This document shows, in pieces, positions 1-7,285 of a DNA stretch of 64,000 bases; position 1 is the first letter of the stretch; each line of letters begins with the position of its first letter. This DNA is from Streptomyces bicolor (GTDB lineage Bacteria > Actinomycetota > Actinomycetes > Streptomycetales > Streptomycetaceae), in NCBI RefSeq assembly GCF_000719285.1, contig NZ_JOFS01000030.1, forward strand, positions 1 to 64,000, written 5' to 3'. The notes under the pieces were generated by a model. It had not been told where the DNA came from. It made no database searches and worked only from the letters and a program-made list of their open reading frames with translations. Both the position numbers and the translations under genes were made by a program.

Positions 1-140
1 CGCGCGAGCCGAGCGAAGCTCGGTTCGAGCGTGGGGGAGGAGCCACGTGGGCGGTTCGGCAACGCAGCGAGCGTGCGTGCCAGGCGTCGCCGGGCAGGCA
101 GGAATTTGACGACTGGGCCTAGCGACCGGAGCATGAGAGA

Positions 141-173
141 GGGGCGCTTCCTCCCCGCGGGTGGAAGCGCCCC
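141..173. terminator. hairpin terminator after the Gln-rich gene
   Basis: A perfect 11-bp inverted repeat (141-151 pairing with 163-173, 11-nt loop) lies just beyond the stop codon of the minus-strand Gln-rich gene. It probably ends the protease/Gln-rich transcript. There is no strong T-run, as is usual in Streptomyces. The rest of 1-191 shows no convincing gene. Confidence 0.6.
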
Positions 174-191
174 CTGTGGTTCAGGTGCCGG

Positions 192-758
192 TCATATCCG
201 CTGGATCCGTACGCTGCGCAGGACGCTCGGCGACTGGGTGTCCCAGATGCCGATCACCTGGTGGCCGAACGCGAAGGCCTGCTGGATCTGCTGGTGGATC
301 TGCGGGTTCGGGTTGTTGAGAACCCGGAACTGGTTGTTGATGCGCAGGAAGATCTGGTGCGGCTGCCCCTGGAGCGGATGGACGACGTCGACGAAGCCGT
401 TCGCCACACCGGAGGCGAGCGCCTGGGCCTGCACCTGCTGGACGACCTGTTGAACCGCCGCCAGCGTGACCTGCTGGAGCTGCTGCTGCATCTGCTGCTC
501 GGCCTGCTGCGCCTGCTGGTCCTGCTGGGTGCCGAAAGGCTGGCCCAGCTGCTGCAGCAGCTGCTGGAACGGCTGCTGCTGGCCGAGCTGCTGGAGCTGC
601 TCCAGCGAGCCGCTCATGCCGTACGGCTGCTGCTGGCCGAGGCCCTGCTGGCCGTAGCCCTGCTGCTGCCCGAACGGCTGCTGCTGGTACGGCGACGTGC
701 TGGGGTACTGCTGGCCTTGCTGTTGTCCCATGTGACTCATCTGCGGGGTGGTGCTCAT
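192..758 (-). CDS. Gln-rich low-complexity protein with C-terminal module shared with the upstream protease
   Basis: A 188-residue protein I do not recognise as a named family. Residues 1 to about 95 are low-complexity Gln/Gly/Tyr/Pro, then Gln-rich helical sequence to about 112. Residues 135-188 form a compact, non-repetitive domain (FRVLNNPNPQI, then QQAFAFG). It lacks a signal peptide and membrane segment. I chose the ATG preceded by GGAAGG; longer upstream reading runs into the preceding gene. It starts 35 bp after the stop of the S8 protease gene on the same strand, so the two are probably cotranscribed. The last 50 residues resemble the last 50 of that protease (RNLNHPSPEI, QAVHTAFAGG), suggesting a common ancestor or partner-binding role. 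Function is unknown; substrate, inhibitor or scaffold for the protease are inferences. Confidence 0.75.
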   Translation of the reverse strand: MSTTPQMSHMGQQQGQQYPSTSPYQQQPFGQQQGYGQQGLGQQQPYGMSGSLEQLQQLGQQQPFQQLLQQLGQPFGTQQDQQAQQAEQQMQQQLQQVTLAAVQQVVQQVQAQALASGVANGFVDVVHPLQGQPHQIFLRINNQFRVLNNPNPQIHQQIQQAFAFGHQVIGIWDTQSPSVLRSVRIQRI

Positions 759-793
759 GCGGGTGTCACCTTCCCTTGATGTGATGGGCTGTG

Positions 794-2515
794 TCAGCCG
801 GTGATCACCAGGCCGACGATCTCGTCGTCCGAGAACCACACTCGGACATCGGGCCGTCCCCCCGCGAAGGCGGTATGGACCGCCTGGCGGATCTCCGGGG
901 ACGGATGATTGAGGTTCCGCCACTCGCCGGCTACGAACAGCCGGAGCCTGGGCGGAAGTTCACGCGGATACGGCAGCAACTCGTCCCAGTACCGCTCGGC
1001 CTTGCCCGAGCCGACCGCCTGCGGCATCAGATGGGTGACCGCCGCCTTGATGTCGGGCCGGTTGCCGATCCGCTGGGAGGCGGGGCGGCCCGGCGCGTCC
1101 TGCTGCGGGGAACCCGTCGCCCGCAGCACCGCACGCGCCTGCTCGGGGGACATCGGCTGCTGGCCGGCCGCCTTGAGCATGCCCTGCAGCGCGGCCAGCG
1201 CGCCGACCACCACCGGGGAGGCGGACGATGTCCCCGAGAACGTGTCCGTGTACCAGGCGATCTCCTCGGGCCCGCCCTGCAGATCGCCGGGCCGGTCCCA
1301 GAAGCCGCCGGTCGTCGTCACCTCGCGCCCCCAGCCCTGGGCGTCCACCCGGGCGCCGTAGTTGGAGAACGCGAGCCGTGAGCGGTCCGGGCCGTGGTCG
1401 CGGCCGTGCGTGCCGGGCGGCGGGGCGCCCGCGCCGACCAGGACGGCGCCGGAGGACGGGTTGGACGGGTTGAACGGGTTGCGCCACGACTCGGGGAATT
1501 CGTCCGGGCGGCGCTCGTAGACGGCGTCGTCGAGCGACTCGGCGCCGTTGCCCGCGGCCGCCACCACGAGGACGCCCCTGGCGGTGGCGTGGCGGACGGC
1601 GGCGAGGTCGTCCGGCCACCACTCGAGCGGGATGTAGCCGCGCTGGTCGTCGCGCTCGGCGTACTCGAACCGGGGTCCCGGGCGGTGCAATTCGATCAGC
1701 ACGATGTCGCCGGGGCTCAGCCGGTCGGCCGCCGCGTGGATCGCGGCCGCCGTGCCGATGCCCTGGAAGGACGCGGCCGCGGTCACCGTCTCCGGCGCGA
1801 TGCCGGTGATGCCGTACTCGCCCGGGTCGCCGCCGATCACCCCGATCACGGCGGTGCCGTGGTTGCGCCAGGCCAGGTCGGTCAGCGGGGTGCCGACGAC
1901 GACGCCGGCCAGCTTGCCGGCCAGGTCCTCGTGGCCCAGCTGCCAGGAGCCCTCCACGTCGATCACGGTCACGCCCTGACCGGCGCCACCGGGCCGCTGC
2001 CAGGCCCAGTGGGCGTCGACGCCCTCGGGCGCCGACCGCAGATACCCTTGCCGGCCGCTGTAGTCGGGCGTGACGGGCGCGCCCTCCTTCAGGCGCCCGT
2101 CCTCGCCGATCTGCCCGATCGAGGCCGGCACCGCGCCCGGCTTCACATACGCCGTGTCGATCCCCGGCAGCGCGGCGATGCGCGCCCGCAGCTCCTCGGC
2201 GCGCCGCTCACCGCCGCGCACCCGGTAGAACAGCGCGAGGTCGGGCACGTCGTCGGTGCCGGCCGCCTGCTGGAGGCGCTCCTCGCTGCCGAACAGCGGC
2301 TCCAGCGCGAGTTGTTCGTCATTGAGGAACATGTTGAGGGCCGAGACGTCGGCGCCCGCCGCCGAACGCACACCCTCGGCCTGGGCACGCAGCCGGGCCT
2401 CGGGACGGGCGACGACGATCAGTTCCCGCTCGGCTCCTCGATAGGTGAATCCCGCTCCGTCAGGCCCCGGCCCGGACGTTCCCGGGCCCTGCGCCGGTTG
2501 TGCCTGGTCGGTCAT
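794..2515 (-). CDS. S8 family (subtilisin-like) serine peptidase, apparently cytosolic
   Basis: A 573-residue subtilase. The catalytic triad reads as Asp186 (VIDVEG), His219 (RNHGTAVIG) and Ser430 (SGTSSASP), with the oxyanion Asn near 323 (AAAGNG). Residues 25-170 are a non-catalytic N-terminal region and 525-573 a small C-terminal module also found in the next gene. There is no signal peptide, unusual for Streptomyces subtilases, so it is probably cytosolic or released by a non-classical route. The start is the ATG after a GAAGGGAG ribosome site. It is the first gene of a probable two-gene operon with the Gln-rich protein, read divergently from the secreted propeller gene. Family assignment is firm; substrate unknown. 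Confidence 0.88.
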   Translation of the reverse strand: MTDQAQPAQGPGTSGPGPDGAGFTYRGAERELIVVARPEARLRAQAEGVRSAAGADVSALNMFLNDEQLALEPLFGSEERLQQAAGTDDVPDLALFYRVRGGERRAEELRARIAALPGIDTAYVKPGAVPASIGQIGEDGRLKEGAPVTPDYSGRQGYLRSAPEGVDAHWAWQRPGGAGQGVTVIDVEGSWQLGHEDLAGKLAGVVVGTPLTDLAWRNHGTAVIGVIGGDPGEYGITGIAPETVTAAASFQGIGTAAAIHAAADRLSPGDIVLIELHRPGPRFEYAERDDQRGYIPLEWWPDDLAAVRHATARGVLVVAAAGNGAESLDDAVYERRPDEFPESWRNPFNPSNPSSGAVLVGAGAPPPGTHGRDHGPDRSRLAFSNYGARVDAQGWGREVTTTGGFWDRPGDLQGGPEEIAWYTDTFSGTSSASPVVVGALAALQGMLKAAGQQPMSPEQARAVLRATGSPQQDAPGRPASQRIGNRPDIKAAVTHLMPQAVGSGKAERYWDELLPYPRELPPRLRLFVAGEWRNLNHPSPEIRQAVHTAFAGGRPDVRVWFSDDEIVGLVITG

Positions 2516-2825
2516 CGTCTGCCGCTCCCTTCGGTCCTGCGGGTACCAAGTGCGGGTGGTGCGGCGCGCCTTCGCAGGACAACCAAGCACGCCCGGCCCG
2601 GTCCGTCCAGACTTATTTCGCCAAGTCGGTTTGGAACAAGTTGAATTGGGCACCGTGTGCAATCCGGCCTGAAAGACATGTCACGCCATAATCGGGCCAG
2701 ATGCTGTCCAGTCGCTGTCGAGGGGCTGCCTCCCGCTGCAGAGGCGGTCGGCGTGTGATGGGGTGGAGGAGTCAGTTGACCGTTGGACCAGCCGTCGGCC
2801 GGTCCTGTCCGCGGAAGGACGCACC
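2516..2825. promoter_or_regulatory. divergent intergenic region, protease operon versus propeller protein
   Basis: This 310-bp stretch has no gene. It separates two divergent transcripts and is AT-richer around 2610-2700, where promoters are expected. On the minus strand TTGTTC and ATAAGT are spaced by 17 bp, a weak promoter match. On the plus strand a TAATCG hexamer lies near 2690. No clear operator palindrome was seen. Confidence 0.35.
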
Positions 2826-3800
2826 GTGGCCCCCGAACACCGCTCCTTCGCACCTCAGCTCACCCGCCGCAGACTCCTCGCGGCCGGTGCCGCCACCGCC
2901 GGCGCCGTACTCGCCGGGTCCGCCGGCACCTCCGCCGCGGCGGCCGAGAAGACCCGGCCCGCCGTGATCCACCTCCCGAACGGCTTCCGCCCGGAGGGCA
3001 TCACCATCGGCGGCGGACCGTACGCCTACCTCGGCTCCCTCGGTGACGGCTCGATCTACCGCGCCGACCTGCGCACCGGCGAGGGCTCGATCATCTCGAC
3101 CGGCCCGAGCACGCCGTCGGTCGGCCTCAAACTCGATCACCGGGGACGCCTGTTCGTCGCCGGACGCGGCCAGGGCGCCCGCGTCGTGGACGCCCGCACG
3201 GGCGAGATCCTCGCCTCGTACGTCCTCACCACGGCGACCCCGACCTTCGCCAACGACGTGTTCCTGACCCCGCGCACGGCCTGGTTCACCGACTCCTACC
3301 AGCCCGCGCTGTACGCCCTGCCGCTCGGCCGGCACGGCGAGCTGCCGGACGCGCAGGACGTCGTACGGATCACCCTGGGCGGCGACTGGAGCCAGGTCGC
3401 CGGCGAGGTCGTCAACGCCAACGGCATCACCGGCACCCCCGACGGCTCGGCCCTCCTCGTCGTGCAGTCCGGCGTCGGCGGCCTGCATCGCGTGCATCCG
3501 CGCACCGGCGTCACGCAGCGCGTCGACCTCGCCGACGCCGCCCCGCTCACCAACGGCGACGGCCTGTTGCTGGTCGGGCGGACGCTGTACGTCGTGCAGA
3601 ACCGGCAGAACGCGATCGACGTGTTCAAGCTCGCCGCCGACGGCCGCAGCGGCGTCTTCCAGCGCCGCATCACCGACCCGCTCTTCGACGTGCCGACGAC
3701 GGTGGCCGCGTACCGGGGCCGGCTCTACCTGCCCAACGCGCGCTTCACGACGTCGCCGACGCCGGAGACGACGTACGACGTGATCTCGGTGCCCGTCTGA
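2826..3800 (+). CDS. Tat-exported SMP-30/gluconolactonase-like beta-propeller protein
   Basis: A 324-residue secreted protein. Residues 12-40 form a twin-arginine signal (TRRRLLAAGAA) with an Ala-rich hydrophobic stretch and an Ala cleavage region near 38-42. The mature part has repeated blades (GITIGGGPYAYLGSLGDGSIYRAD style), matching the SMP-30/gluconolactonase-like propeller superfamily. I chose GTG at 2826 because GGAAGGAC precedes it by 7 nt; an upstream ATG at 2763 lacks such a site and would mask the signal peptide. Such proteins are usually lactonases or ligand-binding propellers; metal ligands cannot be assigned by eye. Monocistronic, with a terminator shared with the converging PAC2 gene. 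Confidence 0.82.
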   Translation: MAPEHRSFAPQLTRRRLLAAGAATAGAVLAGSAGTSAAAAEKTRPAVIHLPNGFRPEGITIGGGPYAYLGSLGDGSIYRADLRTGEGSIISTGPSTPSVGLKLDHRGRLFVAGRGQGARVVDARTGEILASYVLTTATPTFANDVFLTPRTAWFTDSYQPALYALPLGRHGELPDAQDVVRITLGGDWSQVAGEVVNANGITGTPDGSALLVVQSGVGGLHRVHPRTGVTQRVDLADAAPLTNGDGLLLVGRTLYVVQNRQNAIDVFKLAADGRSGVFQRRITDPLFDVPTTVAAYRGRLYLPNARFTTSPTPETTYDVISVPV

Positions 3801-3843
3801 CACGGGTGCGGCTTGGGAGACAGGAGGGATCTGGGTGACAGCA

Positions 3844-3876
3844 GAGGGCGGTGCACATCAATGGTGCACCGCCCTC
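3844..3876. terminator. bidirectional terminator
   Basis: A perfect 13-bp inverted repeat (3844-3856 with 3864-3876, 7-nt loop) lies between the converging propeller and PAC2 genes and can serve both transcripts. Confidence 0.75.
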
Positions 3877-3900
3877 GTCCGACTCCCGGTTCCGAGCGCC

Positions 3901-4830
3901 TCAGTCCTCCGACGAGTCCTCGTCCTCGTCCTTGCCGCCGGGCTTCGGCGGCATCGGCGGACGCGTACGGTCCTCGGCCGACGGACCGCCGCCGTCCCGC
4001 CTGCGCAGATACCGCTCGAACTCGCGGGCGATCGCCTCGCCCGACGCCTCCGGCAGCTCCGCGGTGTCCCGGGCCTCCTCCAGCGTCTGCACGTACTCCG
4101 CGACCTCGCTGTCCTCGGCGGCCAGCTGGTCCACGCCGACCTGCCAGGCGCGCGCGTCCTCGGGCAGCTCGCCCAGCGGGATGCGTACCTCGATCAGGTC
4201 CTCCAGCCGGTTGAGCAGGGCCAGCGTCGCCTTCGGGTTGGGCGGCTGCGAGACGTAGTGCGGTACGGCGGCCCAGAGGCTGACCGCCGGCACGCCCGCG
4301 TGCGTGCACGCCTCCTGAAGGACGCCGACGATGCCCGTCGGCCCCTCGTACTTGGTCTCCTCGAGATCCATCCTGCGGGCCAGGTCCGTGTCGGACGTGG
4401 TCCCGCTGATCGGAACCGGACGCGTGTGCGGGGTGTCGCCGAGCAGGGCGCCCAGGATGACCACCAGCTCCACGCCCAGTTCGTGCGCGAAGCCGAGGAG
4501 CTCGTTGCAGAACGAGCGCCACCGCATGGACGGTTCGATACCTCGGACGAGTACGAGATCACGCGGCTTCTCGCCGCCCACCCGGACGACCGACAACCTT
4601 GTCGTCGGCCAAGTGATCTTCCTTACTCCGTCGTCCATCCACACCGTGGGGCGGTTCACCTGGAAGTCGTAGTAGTCCTCGGCGTCCAGCGCCGCGAACA
4701 CCTCGCCCTTCCACTCCCTGTCCAGATGCGCGACCGCGGTGGAGGCGGCGTCGCCGGCATCGTTCCAGCCCTCGAACGCGGCCACCATGACCGGGTCGAT
4801 CAGCTCGGGAACCCCCTCGAGCTCGATCAC
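3901..4830 (-). CDS. PAC2 family protein
   Basis: A 309-residue cytosolic protein of the PAC2 (proteasome assembly chaperone 2-like) family, recognised by the N-terminal FEGWNDAGDAAS motif and a later LGALLGDTPHTRPV segment. The C-terminal 60 residues are charged and end in an acidic tail. Start is GTG directly after GGAAGGAGG. The actinobacterial family commonly sits near the Pup-proteasome and metH region, as here. Eukaryotic PAC2 is a proteasome assembly chaperone, but the bacterial role is not established, so a link to the proteasome at 27-41 kb is only contextual inference. Confidence 0.88.
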   Translation of the reverse strand: MIELEGVPELIDPVMVAAFEGWNDAGDAASTAVAHLDREWKGEVFAALDAEDYYDFQVNRPTVWMDDGVRKITWPTTRLSVVRVGGEKPRDLVLVRGIEPSMRWRSFCNELLGFAHELGVELVVILGALLGDTPHTRPVPISGTTSDTDLARRMDLEETKYEGPTGIVGVLQEACTHAGVPAVSLWAAVPHYVSQPPNPKATLALLNRLEDLIEVRIPLGELPEDARAWQVGVDQLAAEDSEVAEYVQTLEEARDTAELPEASGEAIAREFERYLRRRDGGGPSAEDRTRPPMPPKPGGKDEDEDSSED

Positions 4831-4988
4831 CCAGTGCCTCCTTCCGACGTGCCCTCGCTTGACGACCCAACCTTACGGCGTGCGGCGGGGGCGCCCGCAG
4901 CCCCCTGCACGGGGGAGTGAACGGATCACTGCCCCGTTCGCCACCTCGGAACACCCCGTCAGAGATCCGAGGTCCAGCGTGCGGTGGC

Positions 4989-5660
4989 TCACAGCGTCGA
5001 CCGCAGCCACTGCTCCACGCTCGCGATGTGCACGGTCGCCCACGACCGCGCCGCCTCCGCGTCCCGGTCGCGCAGCGCCGCGAGGATCGCCCGGTGTTCG
5101 TGCAGGGTCCGGCTGACCGCGTCCTCCTGGGTCAGCCCCCGCCAGATGCGCGCCCGCGTCGTCGGCCCCGAGAGCCCGTCCAGCAGCGAGCACAGCACCG
5201 AGTTCCCGGAGCTCTGCACGATGCCCCGGTGGAACTCCAGGTCGCAGGCGACGAGTTCCTCCACCGAGGGATCGGTGCCGAGCTTGTCCAACTGGTTCGC
5301 CAGCGCGTCCAGCTGCTGCTCGCTGATCCGGGCGGCGGCCATCGCCGTGGCGGCCGGCTCAAGGATGCGGCGGACGGCGAGGAACTCCAGGACCGTGTCG
5401 TCGCGGTGGAAGTCGACGACGAAACTCAGCGCCTCCAGCAGCAGCTGCGGGTCGAGGCTCGTGACGTAGGTGCCGTCGCCCTGCCGTACGTCCAGGATCC
5501 GGATCAGCGACAGGGCCCGTACGGCCTCCCGCAGGGAGTTGCGGGACAGCCCCAGTTCGGCGGCCAGCTCGCTCTCCTTGGGAAGCCGGTCGCCGGGGCG
5601 CAGCGCGCCGGAGACGATCATGCCTTTGATCTTCTCGATCGCCTCGTCGGTGACTGCCAT
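4989..5660 (-). CDS. FadR-subfamily GntR transcriptional regulator
   Basis: A 223-residue regulator. Residues 1-70 are a GntR winged helix (GDRLPKESELAAELGLSRNSLREAVRAL), followed by an all-helical FCD ligand domain with the Asp/His metal-type residues of that group. The ATG at 5660 follows GGGAGG by 6 nt, which sets the start. It stands alone, so its target is not obvious; FadR-type proteins usually sense carboxylic acids and often repress themselves. A GACATCGG inverted repeat in its own promoter region may be its site. Confidence 0.9.
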   Translation of the reverse strand: MAVTDEAIEKIKGMIVSGALRPGDRLPKESELAAELGLSRNSLREAVRALSLIRILDVRQGDGTYVTSLDPQLLLEALSFVVDFHRDDTVLEFLAVRRILEPAATAMAAARISEQQLDALANQLDKLGTDPSVEELVACDLEFHRGIVQSSGNSVLCSLLDGLSGPTTRARIWRGLTQEDAVSRTLHEHRAILAALRDRDAEAARSWATVHIASVEQWLRSTL

Positions 5661-5693
5661 GGCGCGCCTCCCTGTCGTTCCGTTGTGGTGCGG

Positions 5694-5742
5694 GACATCG
5701 GGCGGAATGTCGCGAAGGATCCGATTCAAGACGTCCGATGTC
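5694..5742. promoter_or_regulatory. possible autoregulatory site of the FadR-type regulator
   Basis: GACATCGG at 5694-5701 is repeated inverted as CCGATGTC at 5735-5742. On the minus strand a CATAAT hexamer (complement of 5751-5756) lies just upstream, so the repeats fall at the start of the regulator transcript. The site is inferred from symmetry only. Confidence 0.35.
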
Positions 5743-5800
5743 TCAGCCACATTATGGGGCCTGCCCGGTTGCGCTGAAGTTCCCGATCTCCGCACCGCCC

Positions 5801-5806
5801 TATACT
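5801..5806 (+). promoter_or_regulatory. -10 box TATACT of a probably leaderless ArsR-like gene
   Basis: TATACT lies 9 bp before the ATG of the ArsR-like gene, and no Shine-Dalgarno sequence lies between. Transcription would begin at or next to the start codon, implying a leaderless mRNA, which is common in Streptomyces. No good -35 box at the standard spacing was seen. Confidence 0.5.
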
Positions 5807-5814
5807 CCGGACCC

Positions 5815-6147
5815 ATGGCCGACGCTGCGCTCTCACCGGATGCGGATCTGGTCGGCGCTCTGAAGGCGCTGGCCAACCCCGTGCGGTTGCAGCTGCTGGT
5901 GTGGCTGCGTGAGCCGGAACGGCACTTCTCGCAGTACGAGGCGATCGTGGATCCCGCCGAGGTGGGGGTGTGTGTGAGCCACATCCAGGCCAAGGCCGGG
6001 CTGGCGCAGTCGACGGTGTCGGCGTACATGGCGGAGCTGCAGCGGGCGGGGCTGGTGCGGGCGACGCGGGTGGGTAAGTGGACCCACTACAAGCGGGACG
6101 AGGAGCGCATCGCCGAGCTGGTGGCCCAACTCGGGCGGACTCTCTAG
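5815..6147 (+). CDS. ArsR-like winged-helix transcriptional regulator
   Basis: A 110-residue winged-helix protein with the ArsR-type N-terminus (ALKALANPVRLQLLVWL) and a recognition region (AGLAQSTVSAYMAELQRAGLV) followed by a wing with KWTHYKRDE. Only one cysteine (near residue 46) is present, and no classical metal-binding CxC set, so metal sensing is not supported. It lies about 70 bp upstream of the F420-dependent oxidoreductase pseudogene on the same strand and probably controls it; ArsR-type regulators paired with flavin/F420 oxidoreductases are common in Streptomyces. The start is the ATG just after the TATACT box. Confidence 0.85.
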   Translation: MADAALSPDADLVGALKALANPVRLQLLVWLREPERHFSQYEAIVDPAEVGVCVSHIQAKAGLAQSTVSAYMAELQRAGLVRATRVGKWTHYKRDEERIAELVAQLGRTL

Positions 6148-6189
6148 CGGTTGGGGTGTGTCGTGCGAGACCGCCCCCTGTTGCGCTTC

Positions 6190-6209
6190 ATATCGAGAAT
6201 CTGCGATAT
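6190..6209. promoter_or_regulatory. inverted repeat before the oxidoreductase, possible ArsR operator
   Basis: ATATCG (6190-6195) and CGATAT (6204-6209) form a perfect inverted repeat with an 8-bp spacer, 8 bp before the oxidoreductase start and in an AT-rich stretch. The geometry suits a winged-helix dimer, so the upstream ArsR-like protein is the candidate ligand; this is inference. Confidence 0.45.
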
Positions 6210-6217
6210 TTCGATGC

Positions 6218-7091
6218 ATGAAGAACCTGGGGACCTTCGGCATCTACACCTTCGACTTCGAGCACCAGCCCGCCGCGTTGGTGCGCGACTCGGTACAGGA
6301 ACTGGAGCAACTTGGATGGCGGGCCGTGTGGTTCCCCGAGGTGGGCGGGCGTGAGGCCCTCACCCAGGCCGGGTATCTGCTCTCCTGCACCGAACGGCTG
6401 CACGTGGTCAACGGCATCGCGCAGATCTGGTCCCGTGAGGCGGGCGCGACGCAGGCCGCGAGCGCCCTGCTGGCCGACGCCTACCCGGGACGGCATGTCC
6501 TGGGCCTGGGATTCGGCGGCGCGCGGAGGCCGGGCGTGAAACCCCTCGCCGCCATGGCCGGCTATCTCGACGAACTGGACACCCACGCCAAGGAGTCATC
6601 CAACCCGGCACCGCGAACCCCCGTCCGCCGTCTCCTCGCCGCCTACGGCCCCAAGATGCTCGCCCTGGCCAGGGACCGCTCCGCCGGTGCCCCACACCTG
6701 CCACGTCAACACGGCCCACACCGCCCAGGCCAGGGAGATCCTCGGCCCCGACGCGTTCCTCGGCGTGGAGCACGCGGTGCTCTTCGAGCCGGACCCGGGC
6801 AAGGCCCGCGCGACGGCGCGCGAGCATCTGCACCCGTACCTCAACACCCCTTACAACGTCGCCAAGTTCCGCCGTCTCGGCTACACGGACGACGAGATCG
6901 CGCACGGCGGCAGCGACCGTCTGGTGGACGACCTCGTGTTCTGGGGGGACGTGGACACCGTGGCGGACAAGCTCCGCGCCCACGTCCAGGCGGGCGCGGA
7001 CCATGTCGCCGTACAGGTCATCGGCACCGAACCGGGCAGTTCCGCGATGCCGCACTGGCGGCGGCTGGGTGAGGCGCTGCTTCCTCAATAG
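6218..7091 (+). pseudogene. LLM-class F420-dependent oxidoreductase, frameshifted
   Basis: The N-terminal 157 residues (start ATG 6218, MKNLGTFGIYTFDFEHQP) and the C-terminal 130 residues (from about 6693, HTCHVNTAHTAQAREILGPD) both match luciferase-like monooxygenase family proteins of the F420-dependent type, but lie in different frames. The break falls at the CCCC run 6690-6693. Removing one C restores a continuous protein of about 290 residues, reading SAGAHTCHVN across the junction. Either side is otherwise intact, so this is a recent frameshift, a phase-variable tract or a sequencing error. If functional, the enzyme would oxidise or reduce an unknown substrate with coenzyme F420. The nearby ArsR-like gene probably regulates it. 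Confidence 0.8.
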
Positions 7092-7126
7092 GCCCTGAGC
7101 CGCGGCGTATTTCAAGGGGCATGCGA

Positions 7127-7160
7127 AAGGGGCGGCTCCGTCGGCGGGGAGCCGCCCCTT
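7127..7160. terminator. bidirectional terminator between oxidoreductase pseudogene and glpD
   Basis: An 11-bp perfect stem (7129-7139 with 7148-7158), flanked by AA and TT that extend it to 13 bp, stands between the converging oxidoreductase pseudogene and the glycerol operon. Confidence 0.75.
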
Positions 7161-7285
7161 CCGGTGGTGGCCGGCCCCGGTGCGGATGGGGCCGCCCTCG
7201 TGCGGTCCGGCCCGGTCAGGGGAGTGGCCGAACCTTGCGCCGCGGGAGGCTCATCCGGCGAAAACCTCCCTCGGCGCTCTCGAGG

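Noticed and set aside
1..191. Small open frame on the plus strand from position 31
   Set aside because: It runs antisense into the Gln-rich gene, has no ribosome site and its composition is a shadow of that gene.
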